The notes under the pieces are model-generated. The model had not been told where the DNA came from, made no database searches, and saw only the letters and a program-made list of their open reading frames with translations. Positions 10,159 through 21,238 of a stretch of DNA of 64,000 nucleotides are shown piece after piece. The stretch comes from Pseudovirgaria hyperparasitica (lineage: Eukaryota; Ascomycota; Dothideomycetes; Acrospermales; Acrospermaceae), in the NCBI RefSeq assembly GCF_010093815.1, contig NW_022985561.1, positions 66,045 through 130,044 of the forward strand. The letters run 5' to 3'. Position 1 is the first letter of the stretch; every line of letters begins with the position of its first letter. The position numbers were made by a program, and so were the translations under genes.

Positions 10159-10598
10159 GTGAAGGCGTAAGGTAGAGCCAGCTGCCTCACATTGGTGGAG
10201 CTTCAACGTTGCAAAAAGGAACCCAAGTTGTTATGGACGTGGGACGCGATGGTGAAAAATGGGATACGGACGTGTGTGGGCAGAAGCTGTAGCTGCGAAG
10301 GGACTTATGTATCGCCGAAGCCCGTCCGCTAATACCTAATTAGCCCTCGAGCTAATCATCCGTGCTAGGACGTATGAGCATAAGTGTCTTGGCATCTCAA
10401 TTCCATCCCCGTGCGTCTTTTATGGAACCACAAACGATGTTCGAGAATTTTACGGTAAGGATAATTACATAATGATCCTTTCGCTGCTCATTCATCTGAA
10501 GTATCAATCTCCTCTGTACATATAGAGATATCCTTGTAGTCATGATTTGATCTCTTACTACGTTCATTCTATCATTCCTCCACTCGCATGTTTCCAGT
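10159..10598. promoter_or_regulatory. divergent promoter gid8 / urk1
   Basis: A 440-nt spacer between two start codons facing apart. I see no clear TATA box or named operator; the space should hold both promoters by position. Confidence 0.5.
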
Positions 10599-12163
10599 AT
10601 GCCATCAGAGAAATACAGCCCACCATGGGAGAACACAAGCATTATAGGCGTAGCGGGCAGTTCAGGTTCTGGGAAAACATCTCTTGCATTAGCAATCAGA
10701 GAGGCATTGAATCTGCCATGGGTCATCATCATCTCCATGGTACACAACAGGGTCCACATCCGATTCAGGAACAGCAAATAACTTTGGGCAGGATTCATTT
10801 TACAAGCCTTTGACGAAAGATCAATCGGTACTAGCATTCAAGAACGAATATGACTTTGACTCGCCGGAAGCCATAGATTTTGATATTTTGGTTGAGAAAT
10901 TGCAGGATTTGAAGACTGGGTAGGTTGGATGCTTCACTAACTCCATTTGTTATCTTAACAAGATACAGGAAGAAGGCTGAGATGCCAATTTACTCCTTCG
11001 CGAAACATAATCGCGAGCCTGAGACGAACACGATATATTCTCCATCTGTACTGATTCTCGAAGGTATATTCGCCCTACACGACCAGCGGGTACTGGACAT
11101 GCTGGACATGAAAGTTTTCGCAGAGGCTGACGCTGACCTCTGTCTTTCACGGCGTCGTAAGTCTTGAGCTGAAGATCTTCACTGAGTTAGTAAGTCCACA
11201 CTACTGATAGTAGGACTAGTGGTCCGAGATGTAAAGGAACGTGGACGAGATATCGAAGGCTGTATCAAACAATGGTTCAAATGGGTCAAGCCCAACTTCT
11301 ACAAATACGTGCAACCGCAGCGAGAAATTGCCGATCTAATCGTACCCCGAGGTATCGAGAATACGGTAGCAATAGGTATGGTTTTTCCCTCCTCAGCCTT
11401 GACGGTCTATCACACGTGACTCTCAATCTGACAACACGCAGGCATGATGACCGACCGCATCAACAAGATACTGCTCCAGAAATCTCGTGAGCACCAAGTC
11501 GAGCTGCGCAGGTTGGGTGTGGTGGCTCAGCTAACACCACTTTCGCCAAACGTCATTGTTTTGCCAGATACGAACCAGATCCGTGCGATCAATACGCTAT
11601 TACTAGATCCGAACACCGATGCAGAAGACTATATTTTTTACTTCGACCGGCTTTCGTCAATTCTCATCGAGCGTGCCGTCTCTCTCCAGCCGTACGACCC
11701 CATCACGATTCTCACGCCCCAAGGAAACAAATACTCCGGCCTGACAACGTCCGGTCACGGCTCAGTATCAGCCGTCGCAATTCTCCGGGGTGGCAGCATT
11801 CTTGAGCCTGGTTTACGGCGGATTTTACCCGAATGTAAGACTGGGCGTCTTCTAATCCAAACGAATCCTCGGACTGGCGAGCCAGAACTGCATTACCTAC
11901 AACTTGCTCCTGACGTGGAGAAGCACTCACTGGTTATGTTACTTGATCCTCAAATGAGCTCAGGCGGGGCAGCACTGATGGCAGTGAGGGTGCTGGTAGA
12001 TCATGGTGTGAGCGAGGATCGGATTGTGTTCGTAACATATATGGCGGGAAGGACGGGTCTCCAGAGAATGATGAGCGTCTTTCCGAATCTGAGGGTAGTC
12101 CTGTGCAGGGTTGTCGATGATATGGAGGTGAGGTGGGTGGAAAAACGGTACCTGGGATGCTGA
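10599..12163 (+). CDS. urk1: uridine kinase with C-terminal UPRTase-like domain
   Basis: Pyrimidine salvage enzyme, phosphorylating uridine and cytidine to UMP and CMP in the cytosol. Exons: 10599-10739, 10792-10919, 10969-11156, 11220-11375 and 11442-12163, giving 444 aa. The P-loop is GVAGSSGSGKTS near residues 17-28. DSFYKPL starts exon 2, KAEMPIYSFAKHNR and the LILEGIFAL strand are in exon 3, and the lid-region Arg residues (RDVKERGRDI) are in exon 4. The last 200 residues form an uracil phosphoribosyltransferase-like domain (AILRGGSILEPGLR, PQMSSGGAALMAV), ending VRWVEKRYLGC as in fungal Urk1. The UPRT-like part of this family is generally considered to be non-catalytic or weak; I cannot judge activity here. 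All introns are 49-66 nt and in frame. Confidence 0.92.
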
Positions 12164-13429
12164 GTCTTAAATTTGGCCGTGCAATGATGACATTAGGTCC
12201 TCTAGCTGAGGTTCACGTGCTTTGAGCCAAGTGTTTGCGGGCCGGGTGCTATTTTAGATGTCCAGACAGATACGCACAGTTCCAGATACTCACGTAATGG
12301 AGGATCAGACCGCATCTCCATGTGGCTGCATGAACCGACGTGAGAGGGTAAGCTTAGCATGGTATAGATTGAAAGGTCGGCCGGTCAGCATGTAGATGGG
12401 AATTGAATGTGCTCGAAGACTCAAAAGAGCCAGGAGAGGCCTCCAACTTAGTGTGCACGACTTCATTACTATTTCACTCGAGGTGAGCAGTAGAATCGTC
12501 GCTAATTTCTGTATATGTGTGCTCATTCACGATGTGGAACACAGACAGCACAATTGCTGATTAAGATAAACAGCAGGCTCAAGGTCCTTTACAAGCTGTA
12601 GCATAGGACTATGTTCTGGTAATTGAACGAGGATTTAGATTGGTGGTATAGATCAGCTCTTCTCTGCTAGTCTAGTCATGGAGTGGAAGTTGTTGGTCTA
12701 TTTTAATATAATATAGTACTGTGACGTGATATGCTGTGCAAGTCTGTCATACGAAATGACGTATATTATCTTTAGATGCTTGGAGATGCAACGCCTTAAT
12801 ACGCCTATTTGATAACATTGGATCGTTGGCTTGTATATCTGGTTATCGCCATCCAAATATATCGTCGCGCACAGCGTCTCTCACTGTATCTCTCAGGTCT
12901 ACACTATAGAGCATACTCGTTGAGGACATAAATACTTTATTTGGATTACTCCATGACCCATCTTGCCGTACCTTGTCACAAAACTAGCGACTAAATACTC
13001 CAGGTGGTACACGTGACACATTTGGCGCCTAAAGCAATCGCTGTCCCTTTACGTCTGTCTTGCTTTCGTAAAACACAAAATGTAAGCCTCACACATTCAT
13101 AGTATTACATCCTAAGATTTGAACAGGTGTACTCCTCAAATATGGACCTTCATCACAATCATCGACGATGTCCAGGTGCGCAGACAGGTTGAGATCGGAT
13201 TGAACGATTGTGGTAGTACGACGTGTTCAACATCTCGTAATTATCAATTACCAACAAGCGGTTCATCCAGCGGCAGCTAGAACTGCAAGGTGTGGATTAA
13301 ATAGCACATAAGCTACGACGCCAAGAAGCGCGGGAGACAGAGTCGCTTCCTCACAGCTATCTTGTGTTAAAAGTGTTTCCTATCAGAAGTGACATTGGTG
13401 AAAGTCTTTTATGAGTAATTCAGGACTTC
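12164..13429. other. intergenic, no gene seen
   Basis: Somewhat AT-rich sequence with no open frame above about 70 codons and no recognisable domain on either strand. It lies between urk1 and a decayed kinase fragment and may hold further relics too degraded to name. Confidence 0.55.
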
Positions 13430-13930
13430 TCTACCAACCAAGCTGAAAGCCTGTCGAAAGCACATTCATCATTTGGGGTGACGGAAATAGACCAGCCATT
13501 CTCTTCTGTCCACTCAGGCGTGCACGCTGAAAGCAGTTTCACCTTATAGGCTGGCATGATCTGAAGTCAACAATGACAGGCAGTGTCTTGGAATTTTCTG
13601 CGCCTCATTATGATGTTCGACGGATTCAGATCATTATATGCGAGTCCAAGTGAATATATGTAATTGACAGCCGAGGCAACACTGTCAATGCACATGTCTC
13701 TATCGAATGGTGCCACGACGCCTCGGGGTTTTTGTCCTGATCAGGGATAAGTTCCAGGCACTCGTTGGCTCTCTCAGTTGTCAGATTCCACTTCCCAAAG
13801 GTCTCTTGGCCGAAGTACGTAGATAGCTCCAAGGTTGTCAGTGACAGTTGCAGGGCCGAGGGCAATTGGCAGCGAGCTTGAGGAAGTGCACAATGGCATC
13901 GACAGTGAGTCCCATGGTGTGCCACAAGCG
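13430..13930 (-). pseudogene. decayed protein-kinase-like fragment
   Basis: Reading the minus strand from about 13930 gives a kinase catalytic-loop remnant: VASAVNYIYSLGLAYNDLNP followed by SNIIM, the HxDxNPxNIM loop of a fungal kinase family with the usual HN replaced by YN. It is followed, after an in-frame stop (TGA) and a shift, by a DFRSCQ-like segment in the position of the DFG strand and then CTPEWTEENGW, the P+1 region. Stops and frameshifts interrupt it and no N-lobe can be joined. It is neither long nor intact enough to function. It could alternatively be one badly eroded copy from the large kinase-like families that expand in Pezizomycotina. Confidence 0.5.
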
Positions 13931-15509
13931 GGACCTGAAGAGGCTACAGAAGCGATAATCAGCCTTAAAGAGCAATCAACAGATGAGGTAATGAAAGTCT
14001 ATGGAATCGTGTCGATATGGAGGATTGAAAGCAATGAACCGCTCACACACAGCTATCGGAAGAATATCGGCTTGTGGCACAATACTCTTATATTACATTA
14101 CCCCCTCTTTTTAAAAGTTTATATGTACTCAGATCTTAGTTAACTAATAATCTCATAGTAGAATAAGATATAGAGATAGTTATAAATAAGATATAAATAG
14201 TATTTATATTACTAGTACTATTAAAGTATATACATATCATACACTATACTCTAATTGGTACATATGCTAATAAGTAATGAAGACTAAGCATTAACATGGA
14301 AGACTGGCGCCAAAAAAAATGACAGGCGGATGGTGGAGTTATTTCCTGGGGTACAGCTCTAGCGTGCCAAAACATGAGGTGTGTGCAGTGTTCTCGTCCT
14401 TGGCCCCGGAGCTTGCTCCACACAACCTTCAACCCCGCAAACCCATGGTCGACGCTACACGACGCCCTAGTTATCCCTCATTCTCAACCTGTTTGTGCAG
14501 ACATGGACAAATGTCGACGAGGCCAATCGGGCACACGGAGCGGATGCAGAATTGTGGAACCAGTCGAGGATTTCCTTGGAATGCCCAGTCACTCAACTGG
14601 GCTTGACCAGAGTCTCGACACCAGTACAGTGGATCATACGCGTGGTGTGGAGATAGTTTGCTCCTGGTTTCCGAGGGCTGAGCTGAGGGGTAGAAGTCGA
14701 CTGAAGGCAACTGCACGGCACGTTGGTCGAGCCACTGGGGTGTGGCGGTCGTCTGTCGAACCGGAACGAACTTGGGAGGTGATTGAAGGAAAAAAGAAGG
14801 GAAGAGTTAGAAAATATGGTCAGCTCTTCCACATGCTTTCTAGTGACTTGACCATTTGAGTACTAATATTGACCACCACGGTGCTGAAGCTGATCTATAA
14901 GAGAGAGCGAAAGGACCAGAGCCAGCCTTTCCACCTTCTCGCACACATGGATGACGGACCGTTGGTGAGAGACAAGCTGCATCTTCAGCATCAGGTGAGA
15001 ATGGAAAGGCTGCTCGACCTTCACAAGCTACTCCTTCAAGCCAACCTGCCCCTGCACGCCTCCAACCTCTTTGCTAGCGTTCCTTGCTTCCAGTCGGCCG
15101 CCTCATCCAACAGCTGAGCATGATGATGCGACTTCATAATGTCCATTCTCCGCAGGTCCGGCGAGGTCTAGAACTCGTATGCCTCTGTCATCTCTGAGTG
15201 GTCACACAAAGATGACACCGGCCCAAGACAAGTCGCCGCGATACGTCGATCCCTGCAACAGCGCGATGTATCGTCACTACATCGACATGCCCAGAAGATG
15301 GGCGGGAGGGGTAATTGAGCTACGTAGACGCCGAAGTTGTGTCTGATCGACCCTCAGCGCCGTTGTTAACATCAATTGATCTATATAAGGACGTACCTAC
15401 CCTCCCAACCACTGTTATTGTTGTATCATTCTCCCTTCAAACTTGAGATCCTACCAATTTAGACCAATTGCAAGACATAAAGAGAATCTACGTACGATAA
15501 ATTTCCAAC
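13931..15509. other. intergenic; AT-rich patch and unassigned short frames
   Basis: Contains an AT-rich patch at about 14,100-14,280 that looks like a small RIP-degraded relic, then GC-richer sequence with overlapping short frames (the longest, 14,374-14,859 plus strand, 161 codons, no domain). These are likely chance frames. The final 130 nt form the adh1 promoter. Confidence 0.5.
15381..15390 (+). promoter_or_regulatory. TATA box of adh1
   Basis: CTATATAAGG lies about 125 nt upstream of the adh1 start codon, followed by a pyrimidine-rich stretch (TTCTCCCTTC) and then the leader. A strong TATA element is expected for a highly expressed glycolytic-type gene. Confidence 0.7.
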
Positions 15510-16617
15510 ATGGCACAAGTCCCCAAGCGACAGATGGCGCAGATCATCTATAACGTTGGAGGTCCGGTCAAGTACGAGGAGATCGATGTTCAGGAGCCTG
15601 CCGCCGATGAAGTCCTTGTGAACATCAAATTCTCTGGTGTATGTCACACGGATCTGCACGCTGTGAATGGCGACTGGCCTCTTCCTACCAAGCTACCATT
15701 GGTCGGTGGCCATGAGGGTGCTGGTGTAGTCGTAGCTCGCGGTGAGCTCGTCAAAGATGTAGAAATCGGTGATCACGTCGGTGTAAAGGTTAGCTCCACA
15801 TTATTTCGTCATGTATAGTATCACTAACCGGCTCATGTAGTGGATCAATGGTTCTTGTCTGTCTTGCGATTTCTGCCAGCGCTCGGACGAGCCTCTCTGC
15901 TCCAAGGCCCTTCTATCAGGTTACACAGTGGACGGATCCTTCCAGCAATACTGTATTGCCAAAGCCGCTCATGTGGCTCGTCTTCACAAGGACATACCAC
16001 TTGACGCAGTTTCCCCTGTTCTCTGCGCTGGTATCACTGTCTACAAGGGCTTGAAGGAGTCTGGTGCCCGTCCGGGCCAGACTGTCGCCATCGTCGGTGC
16101 TGGCGGTGGTCTCGGCTCCTTGGCTCAGCAATACGCCAGGGCTATGGGTCTGAAGACTATTGCTATTGACACTGGTGATGCCAAAGCAGCCATGTGCAAA
16201 GAGCTTGGATCCTACGCCTTTGTCGATTTTGCTAAGAGCAAAGATGTGGTCAAAGATGTCCAGGCCGCCACACCAGATGGTCTAGGCCCTCATGCTGTCA
16301 TTCTCGTTGCTGTTAATGAGAAGCCATTCCAACAAGCTGCCGAGTATGTTCGTCCACGAGGAACTGTCGTCTGCATTGGTCTTCCAGCAGGTGCATACCT
16401 CCGCGCTCCTGTCTTCGACTCTGTCATCAGGATGATCACCATCAAGGGTTCATACGTCGGTAATCGTCATGACACTTCTGAGGCTCTTGAGTTTTACCGC
16501 CAGGGCTTGATTAAAGCTCCCTATAAGGTTGTTGGTCTCAGTGAGCTCCAAATGGTGTACGACAAAATGGTTGCGGGTGATATCGCTGGCCGATACGTTC
16601 TCGACACCAGCAGATAA
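15510..16617 (+). CDS. adh1: zinc alcohol dehydrogenase, Adh1 type
   Basis: Cytosolic zinc-dependent NAD alcohol dehydrogenase interconverting acetaldehyde and ethanol. Two exons, 15510-15788 and 15841-16617, joined by a 52-nt intron (GTTAGC...GTAG), give 351 aa, the standard length. Catalytic-zinc ligands are visible in SGVCHTDLH and GGHEGAG, structural-zinc cysteines in [18 protein letters not shown], and the Rossmann motif in [15 protein letters not shown]. The chain ends [13 protein letters not shown]. Upstream is a TATA box; the neighbouring gene mrps12 is convergent, leaving 216 nt between stops. Confidence 0.95.
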
Positions 16618-16833
16618 GAGGGAATGACCATGAGTGCAGCTTTGTATGCGAATGGGTTCTTATAGTCGAGTCAGCATGCCACTATAGGAAACAATGAAAA
16701 TGCAGGGACTGTATTAAGATCGGTCGCAACTGTAAATAGTTTTCACGCCGTATGCTAATATTTTCTTGTCGTACACTCTTTCTCGAACAAAGTTGTGTGA
16801 GAATGCTAATAATACAGCTATTCAAGAATGGAC

Positions 16834-17514
16834 TCATTCAGAGACGATGCTCTTGGGCTTTTTCGTCCCATACTTCGATCTCGACGTGACACGATTACCT
16901 ACACCACCCTACACAAGATTAGCACCCGCAATAGAGTATCCTACCTGACATGTACATACCAAGTCTAGCGCTCCTCTGACAACATGATATTTCACACCAG
17001 GGCAATCTTGCGACCGCCCTCCTCTAATCATCACCACAGAATGCTGCTGCAAATTATGTCCTATAATTTCTGTTAGTATTTTATGTTTTCCATGCATTAT
17101 TCCTCCATGACCACCCCTTCTCCCACCTCACAATGAACACTAACCTTCCCCTGGAATATACGCCATAACAACCTCGCCACTACTCAACCTCACTCTTGCA
17201 AACTTGCGCTCTCCTGAATTAGGCTTCTTCGGCGTAATGACACCGACACGTACACACACTCCTTTCATCTCACAGCGGCCGCGCACAGCAGGTGATTCGG
17301 CGCGTCGTTTAGGTTGGGGCTTGCGGCATCCGCGGAGGACTTGCATGAGGGTTGCGCGAGGGATTGGGGTGGAGGAAAACGGGCGGCGGGAGGGCACAGT
17401 TCGTGAGGTACATAGTCGGGGTATCGACGAGGGTCGTATAATTTGTGGATTGAGTGCTATTTTCGGATTGAGCGTGAGCCGCTCGAGGCGACGCAGGCAT
17501 TGGAGCGACATCAT
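16834..17514 (-). CDS. mrps12: mitochondrial ribosomal protein uS12m
   Basis: Small-subunit protein S12 of the mitochondrial ribosome, part of the decoding centre. Exons 17514-17145, 17060-16960 and 16908-16834 give 181 aa. The S12 signature is clear: [20 protein letters not shown], then [19 protein letters not shown] across the first intron and [13 protein letters not shown], ending in a basic tail ([12 protein letters not shown]). Residues 1-65 are Arg/Ser-rich without acidic residues, a likely mitochondrial targeting sequence. An ATG at 17568 in the same frame would add 18 residues; I preferred the [13 protein letters not shown] start, but either is possible. The acceptor of intron 1 was chosen at ATAG so that GEG-HNL is preserved. 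The gene reads away from the LTR element 305 nt upstream. Confidence 0.92.
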
Positions 17515-17818
17515 AATGCGAGTAAGCAATTGCAATTGGCGATGGACTTTCGGAAGTGAGGTCTTCATTCCATGATACTTCGCGCGGGAAATCTTCGGCG
17601 GTATAGCCGTTCAAGTGCAAGGGTGGTGGGGGTCTGGGACCTATCCATTTTATATGCTTGGGGACATGACTCCTAAGCTACGGAACGTTTGAAAAGCAAT
17701 ACAGGTATGTACCAGTAGGTTCATGCTCATGCTAGATCATTCACTGACTGCAGTAAGTCAAGGCTGCTCCGCTTCGACCTTTGGAGCTTCACGTTTCTCT
17801 ACCTCAATTCAACCCTGA
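17515..17818. promoter_or_regulatory. left half of a divergent promoter, truncated by transposon
   Basis: A 304-nt segment between the mrps12 start and the left LTR. It has normal CA/TG content, unlike the adjacent island, so RIP did not spread into it. Before insertion it would have continued into 32,203-32,350 to form a roughly 450-nt spacer shared with the eIF2B-alpha gene. Confidence 0.6.
17815..17818. repeat. left target-site duplication CTGA
   Basis: CTGA directly precedes the TGTGGG terminus of the left LTR and is repeated at 32,199-32,202 directly after the CCCACA terminus of the right LTR. It is only 4 bp, so it is weak alone but strong with the LTR ends. Confidence 0.75.
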
Positions 17819-17950
17819 TGTGGGATTCCTATTAGGTAATCCCCGTTACTCAGATCTTATTCAGCGTTAGGCTAGTATATATAGCACTTAGATAGACTTA
17901 GTAGACACGTTAATTAATTTTACCACGTCTAATTTACTAAAGTTCCTATA
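17819..17950 (+). repeat. left LTR, 132 bp
   Basis: Starts TGTGGGATTCC and ends AGTTCCTATA, where CCTATA is the RIP-mutated form of CCCACA. It aligns without gaps to 32,067-32,198 with ten differences. In this copy the first 55 or so bases keep their CA/TG sites, while the distal half carries the mutated state (CTAGT for CTGGT, GTTAAT for GTCAAT, TTACC for TTGCC, ACTAAA for ACCAAA). Confidence 0.92.
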
Positions 17951-17990
17951 TCTAGTAGCTAAAATCTAGTTTTTATCCTCCTAGGGAGGC

Positions 17991-18035
17991 TATCGCTTTA
18001 GCGATACCTTCTAAGGGGTAGTTATCTTACCCCTT
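17991..18035 (+). repeat. two hairpins in the element leader
   Basis: Directly after the left LTR lie two inverted repeats: TATCGC-TTTA-GCGATA (17,991-18,006) and AAGGGGTA...TACCCCTT (18,013-18,035, 8-bp stem, 7-nt loop). They lie where the retroelement leader and packaging region would be. Their function is unknown. Confidence 0.6.
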
Positions 18036-18059
18036 ATATAAGGGAACTCGTTAAAAATA

Positions 18060-19900
18060 TTTAACGCTTATAATAAACTATATAACTTACTAGATAATAA
18101 TAAGAACGAACCTAGAGTCTAATACGAAAACCCTTCTCTAAAGCGATATATCCTAATTTTAGAGATAGAAATTACGGTAATAAAGCTTAACGACTAAATT
18201 TAATAGTCCTAGTAGATAGTAATATATTATAAAATAAGCTAAAAGAGTCATATAAGAAAAATATATATTAACTCCCTCTATATCTATAATAGATATTCTA
18301 GCTACTTATTAATATAAATTAACGCTATAATTCTAACTCGGAAGATAATTATTACCCTAGGAAACGCCTTCCTTACCTAAGCTATATTAAGATATCTTCC
18401 TTATAGAACCCTAATTATAATAGCGACGTCCCTATAGAAGAAGCTAATACTCCCTAAAATATAGAACGCGCCCGTAATAAGCCGTTAAATACTATTAACG
18501 CGCTTACCGCGCTCCTTAATACTAACCCGGCTATAAGAAACCTTACTAGAGACGCTCGTACGTTAGTACTAATTAATATATATACTAATTAACTCGAGTT
18601 ATAAATAAGGAATAACTATATTACTCGAGAAGAACTAGTAAGAGACTTTAATAACCTCCTTCTTAATAACCCTAACTAGGCGAGCCTAGCTATACTAGTA
18701 AGAAGAGGCCGTATTCTACTCCGAGTACCTAATATATACTTAGGAGAAACTAGAGATAATACCTACGAGGAATAGTACTTATTAATCTAGAAATAGATTT
18801 ATACTATAGAATTAATAGAGCGCTAGTAGGAAGCTATACCTAAGTTCGAGAAACTATAAATCTATAGAATATATATATTAAAGTATATCTATACCCTTTA
18901 GCGTAGTCTTATAGAAGCCTATAGACGTAATAACCTAGATAGTCCTTAAATACTAGATAGCTTTCTAGACGTTATACGTTAAACGTATATCTCTACTAAT
19001 TACTCTAAATAGCGTAGAAAGGAATAGGAGAACCTTACTTAATATTATTTTAGATCTACCTCGAAGCTTATTAACGCTATTATTAAAAAGGTATAACTTC
19101 TATAATCTATACCTTCTAAATATAAGATATAGCGTAGAATTCTAGGCGCCCTTAAGTCTAAGGTTTAATATAAGATTAAAAAGTAGCTCTTTCCTCCTAT
19201 AGAATTAGAAGAGTAGTATCTATAGGTAAAGAGGCTAGAGAAAGCCTTATATATCTACTCTAGAAACGAATACTATAGGCGGGAGGCTACTTATTATATT
19301 AATACTATATATTACTAAGACGAAGAGAAGAAACTAGAAGAATTTAAACCTTCTAAGGACTTATATATACACGAAGATAAATTAGGTAACTACTCTAGAG
19401 ATAAGGGTAAGCTCTACGTATTTATAAAGCGTTAATAGAGTAACTAAGGCCGCGGTAGAGGCTAGAACTAAGGCTAAGGCCGTGGTAAATACTAAGGAGG
19501 CTTATTAAGAGCTCTTAACGAAACCTAAGAATGCTTTAACTATAAGAAGTTAGAATATATCTTAAGATTCTACCCTAAAAATCCGACTCTAGATAAGCTA
19601 GTCTATATTACTATTAAGGATAATACGTTAAGCGTCTTTAACGAAGAGGCCCTAAAAGCTAGTCGCCCGTAGTAGATATAGAAGATACTATAAGCGACTA
19701 TAAGAGCTTCTATACTAATAATACTAATAAAAATAAGATAAATATATAGGACTATAAATATATTAACGCGCTTTATAAATCGCTAGAGAGTACCTACTAT
19801 TATTAAGAGGAGTTAACGGACGTTATTAACGATCGTCTCTATTAACTAAACTCTATTAGTAGATAGTTACTAGAACTTAAGGCTTACGTAGGGAAAGTCC
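18060..19900 (+). pseudogene. gag relic with mutated CCHC zinc knuckle
   Basis: Approximate bounds. A Gly/Arg-rich stretch near 19,440-19,500 precedes a zinc-knuckle relic at 19,532-19,573, which reads C-F-N-Y-K-K-L-E-Y-I-L-R-F-Y. Placing Cys, Cys, His and Cys at positions 1, 4, 9 and 14 gives the exact CX2CX4HX4C spacing; the last three ligands are now Tyr, as expected from TGT/TGC to TAT/TAC and CAT to TAT. Frequent TAA/TAG stops make it non-coding. Confidence 0.75.
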
Positions 19901-20964
19901 ACCCCTAGAGAGTTTTAGTCCTTATTAACTATAGGGCTAATAGAATATATACGTTAACGAAGGTTACTAGACGTCTAAAGCTAGTACCGTAATCTACCCC
20001 TATAATACGTGTTAAGCTTCCGTTAGGAGCTCTAATAATAAGTTAAGAAGTTATAAAAATCCCTCTTTATATAGAAAGCTTTACTTACGAAGTCTCCGCG
20101 AGAGTACTTAACCTTAAGGGCTATAATCTAATTCTAGGTTATAAATAGCTTTATAAATAGAATCCCGATATATTATAGAGATTCTATTCCCTAGTAATTA
20201 GAAGGCTAGTAGCTCGAGGAAGGACTAAGGAGTATCTCCTTAAGAGGATTCCCGTGTTAATTAATATTAACTTATAAGGAGAATAAGTACTAAATATCCT
20301 TACCGCTAGCTAAGCACGGAAATAATATCTAAACGGCTATAAGTAAGGTATAATATAGTTTATTAGAAAAGATAACCCTCCTATACTATAGGCACCCGAT
20401 CTAATACTATAAACGGTTTTAATAGAGTACTAGGACATCTTTAAAGAGAAGCTATCTAAAGGACTACTACCTTCGAGATAATAGGACTATAAGATAGATA
20501 TAGGAGACGGCTGACCCGTTAATAACGCCGTCTACTACCTCTCCCTAGAATAAATCGCTAAATAGTAGAAGTAGATATAGAAGCTTATCGAGCGAGGGCT
20601 TATCTAAGAATTAGAAAGTGCCTAGGGTAGCCTAGTACTTTTCGTACCTAAACCCGGAGGTAAATAGCGAATATATATTAATTATTAAGTACTTAATATA
20701 CTTACATATAAGGATACGACCCCTCTTCCGTGTATAGATAAATATCTACGTGCCTTCGGCTAGTTAATAGTATTTAGTAAGATAGACTTAACCTTAGGGT
20801 TTTAGTAAGTACGAGTAGCCGACGAAGACGTCTCTAAGACTACCTTTAATATAATTTATAGTAAATATAAGTTTAAGATAATACCGTTTAGTCTATTAAA
20901 CGCACCTACTACATTCTAAAAGATAATAAATCGAGTCCTTTAACCCCTACTATATAAATCCGTG
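19900..20964 (+). pseudogene. protease and N-terminal reverse transcriptase relic
   Basis: Reading through stops, VLINYRANRIY near 19,920 resembles a retropepsin active-site region (D-S/T-G lost). The reverse transcriptase is clear from about 20,635: LFVPKPGGKQRI, then TPLPCID, VFSKIDLTLGFQQVRV, TTFNIIYSKYKFKIIPFSL and NAPTTFQKIINRVL. It breaks off after PLLYKSV at 20,964, exactly where the LINE is inserted. Confidence 0.85.
20951..20964 (+). repeat. left 14-bp target duplication of the LINE
   Basis: TATATAAATCCGTG, repeated exactly at 26,252-26,265. The gypsy reverse transcriptase reads continuously (PLLYKSV then VIYLNN) when one copy and everything between are removed. Confidence 0.88.
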
Positions 20965-21205
20965 ACCATTAAAAACTTCTTACACCCTAACGGACTAAAC
21001 TAGTTAATTTAGGGCAAAACAGCGATTTACATACATTAAACAATAGAGTATACCAAGTATAACAACCTCCGACACACGTGCGTACGTATAGTATATAATA
21101 CGCGACGATACTAACGTATAGAGATACTATATATATACACTTAAAGACTCTTCGATAATACGAGCATAGACTATATCTAATAAACGCCGATACGCCGACC
21201 CCCTT

Positions 21206-21236
21206 TTATTAGTTAAGGGCTACCCTTAACTAATAA
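21206..21236. repeat. perfect 31-nt hairpin, copy 1
   Basis: Perfect inverted repeat with 14-bp stems TTATTAGTTAAGGG and their complement around a CTA loop. It ends 2 nt before the ATG at 21,239 that probably opened LINE ORF1. An identical 31-mer occurs at 25,983-26,013. Confidence 0.9.
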
Positions 21237-21238
21237 CC

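Noticed and set aside
14374-14859. 161-codon plus-strand frame before adh1
   Set aside because: No domain, overlapping frames of similar length in other phases and on the other strand, and no plausible splice extension.
21206-21236. Hairpin containing TTAAGGG considered as telomere-like repeat
   Set aside because: The unit is TTAAGGG in a single palindrome, not tandem TTAGGG; no array is present.
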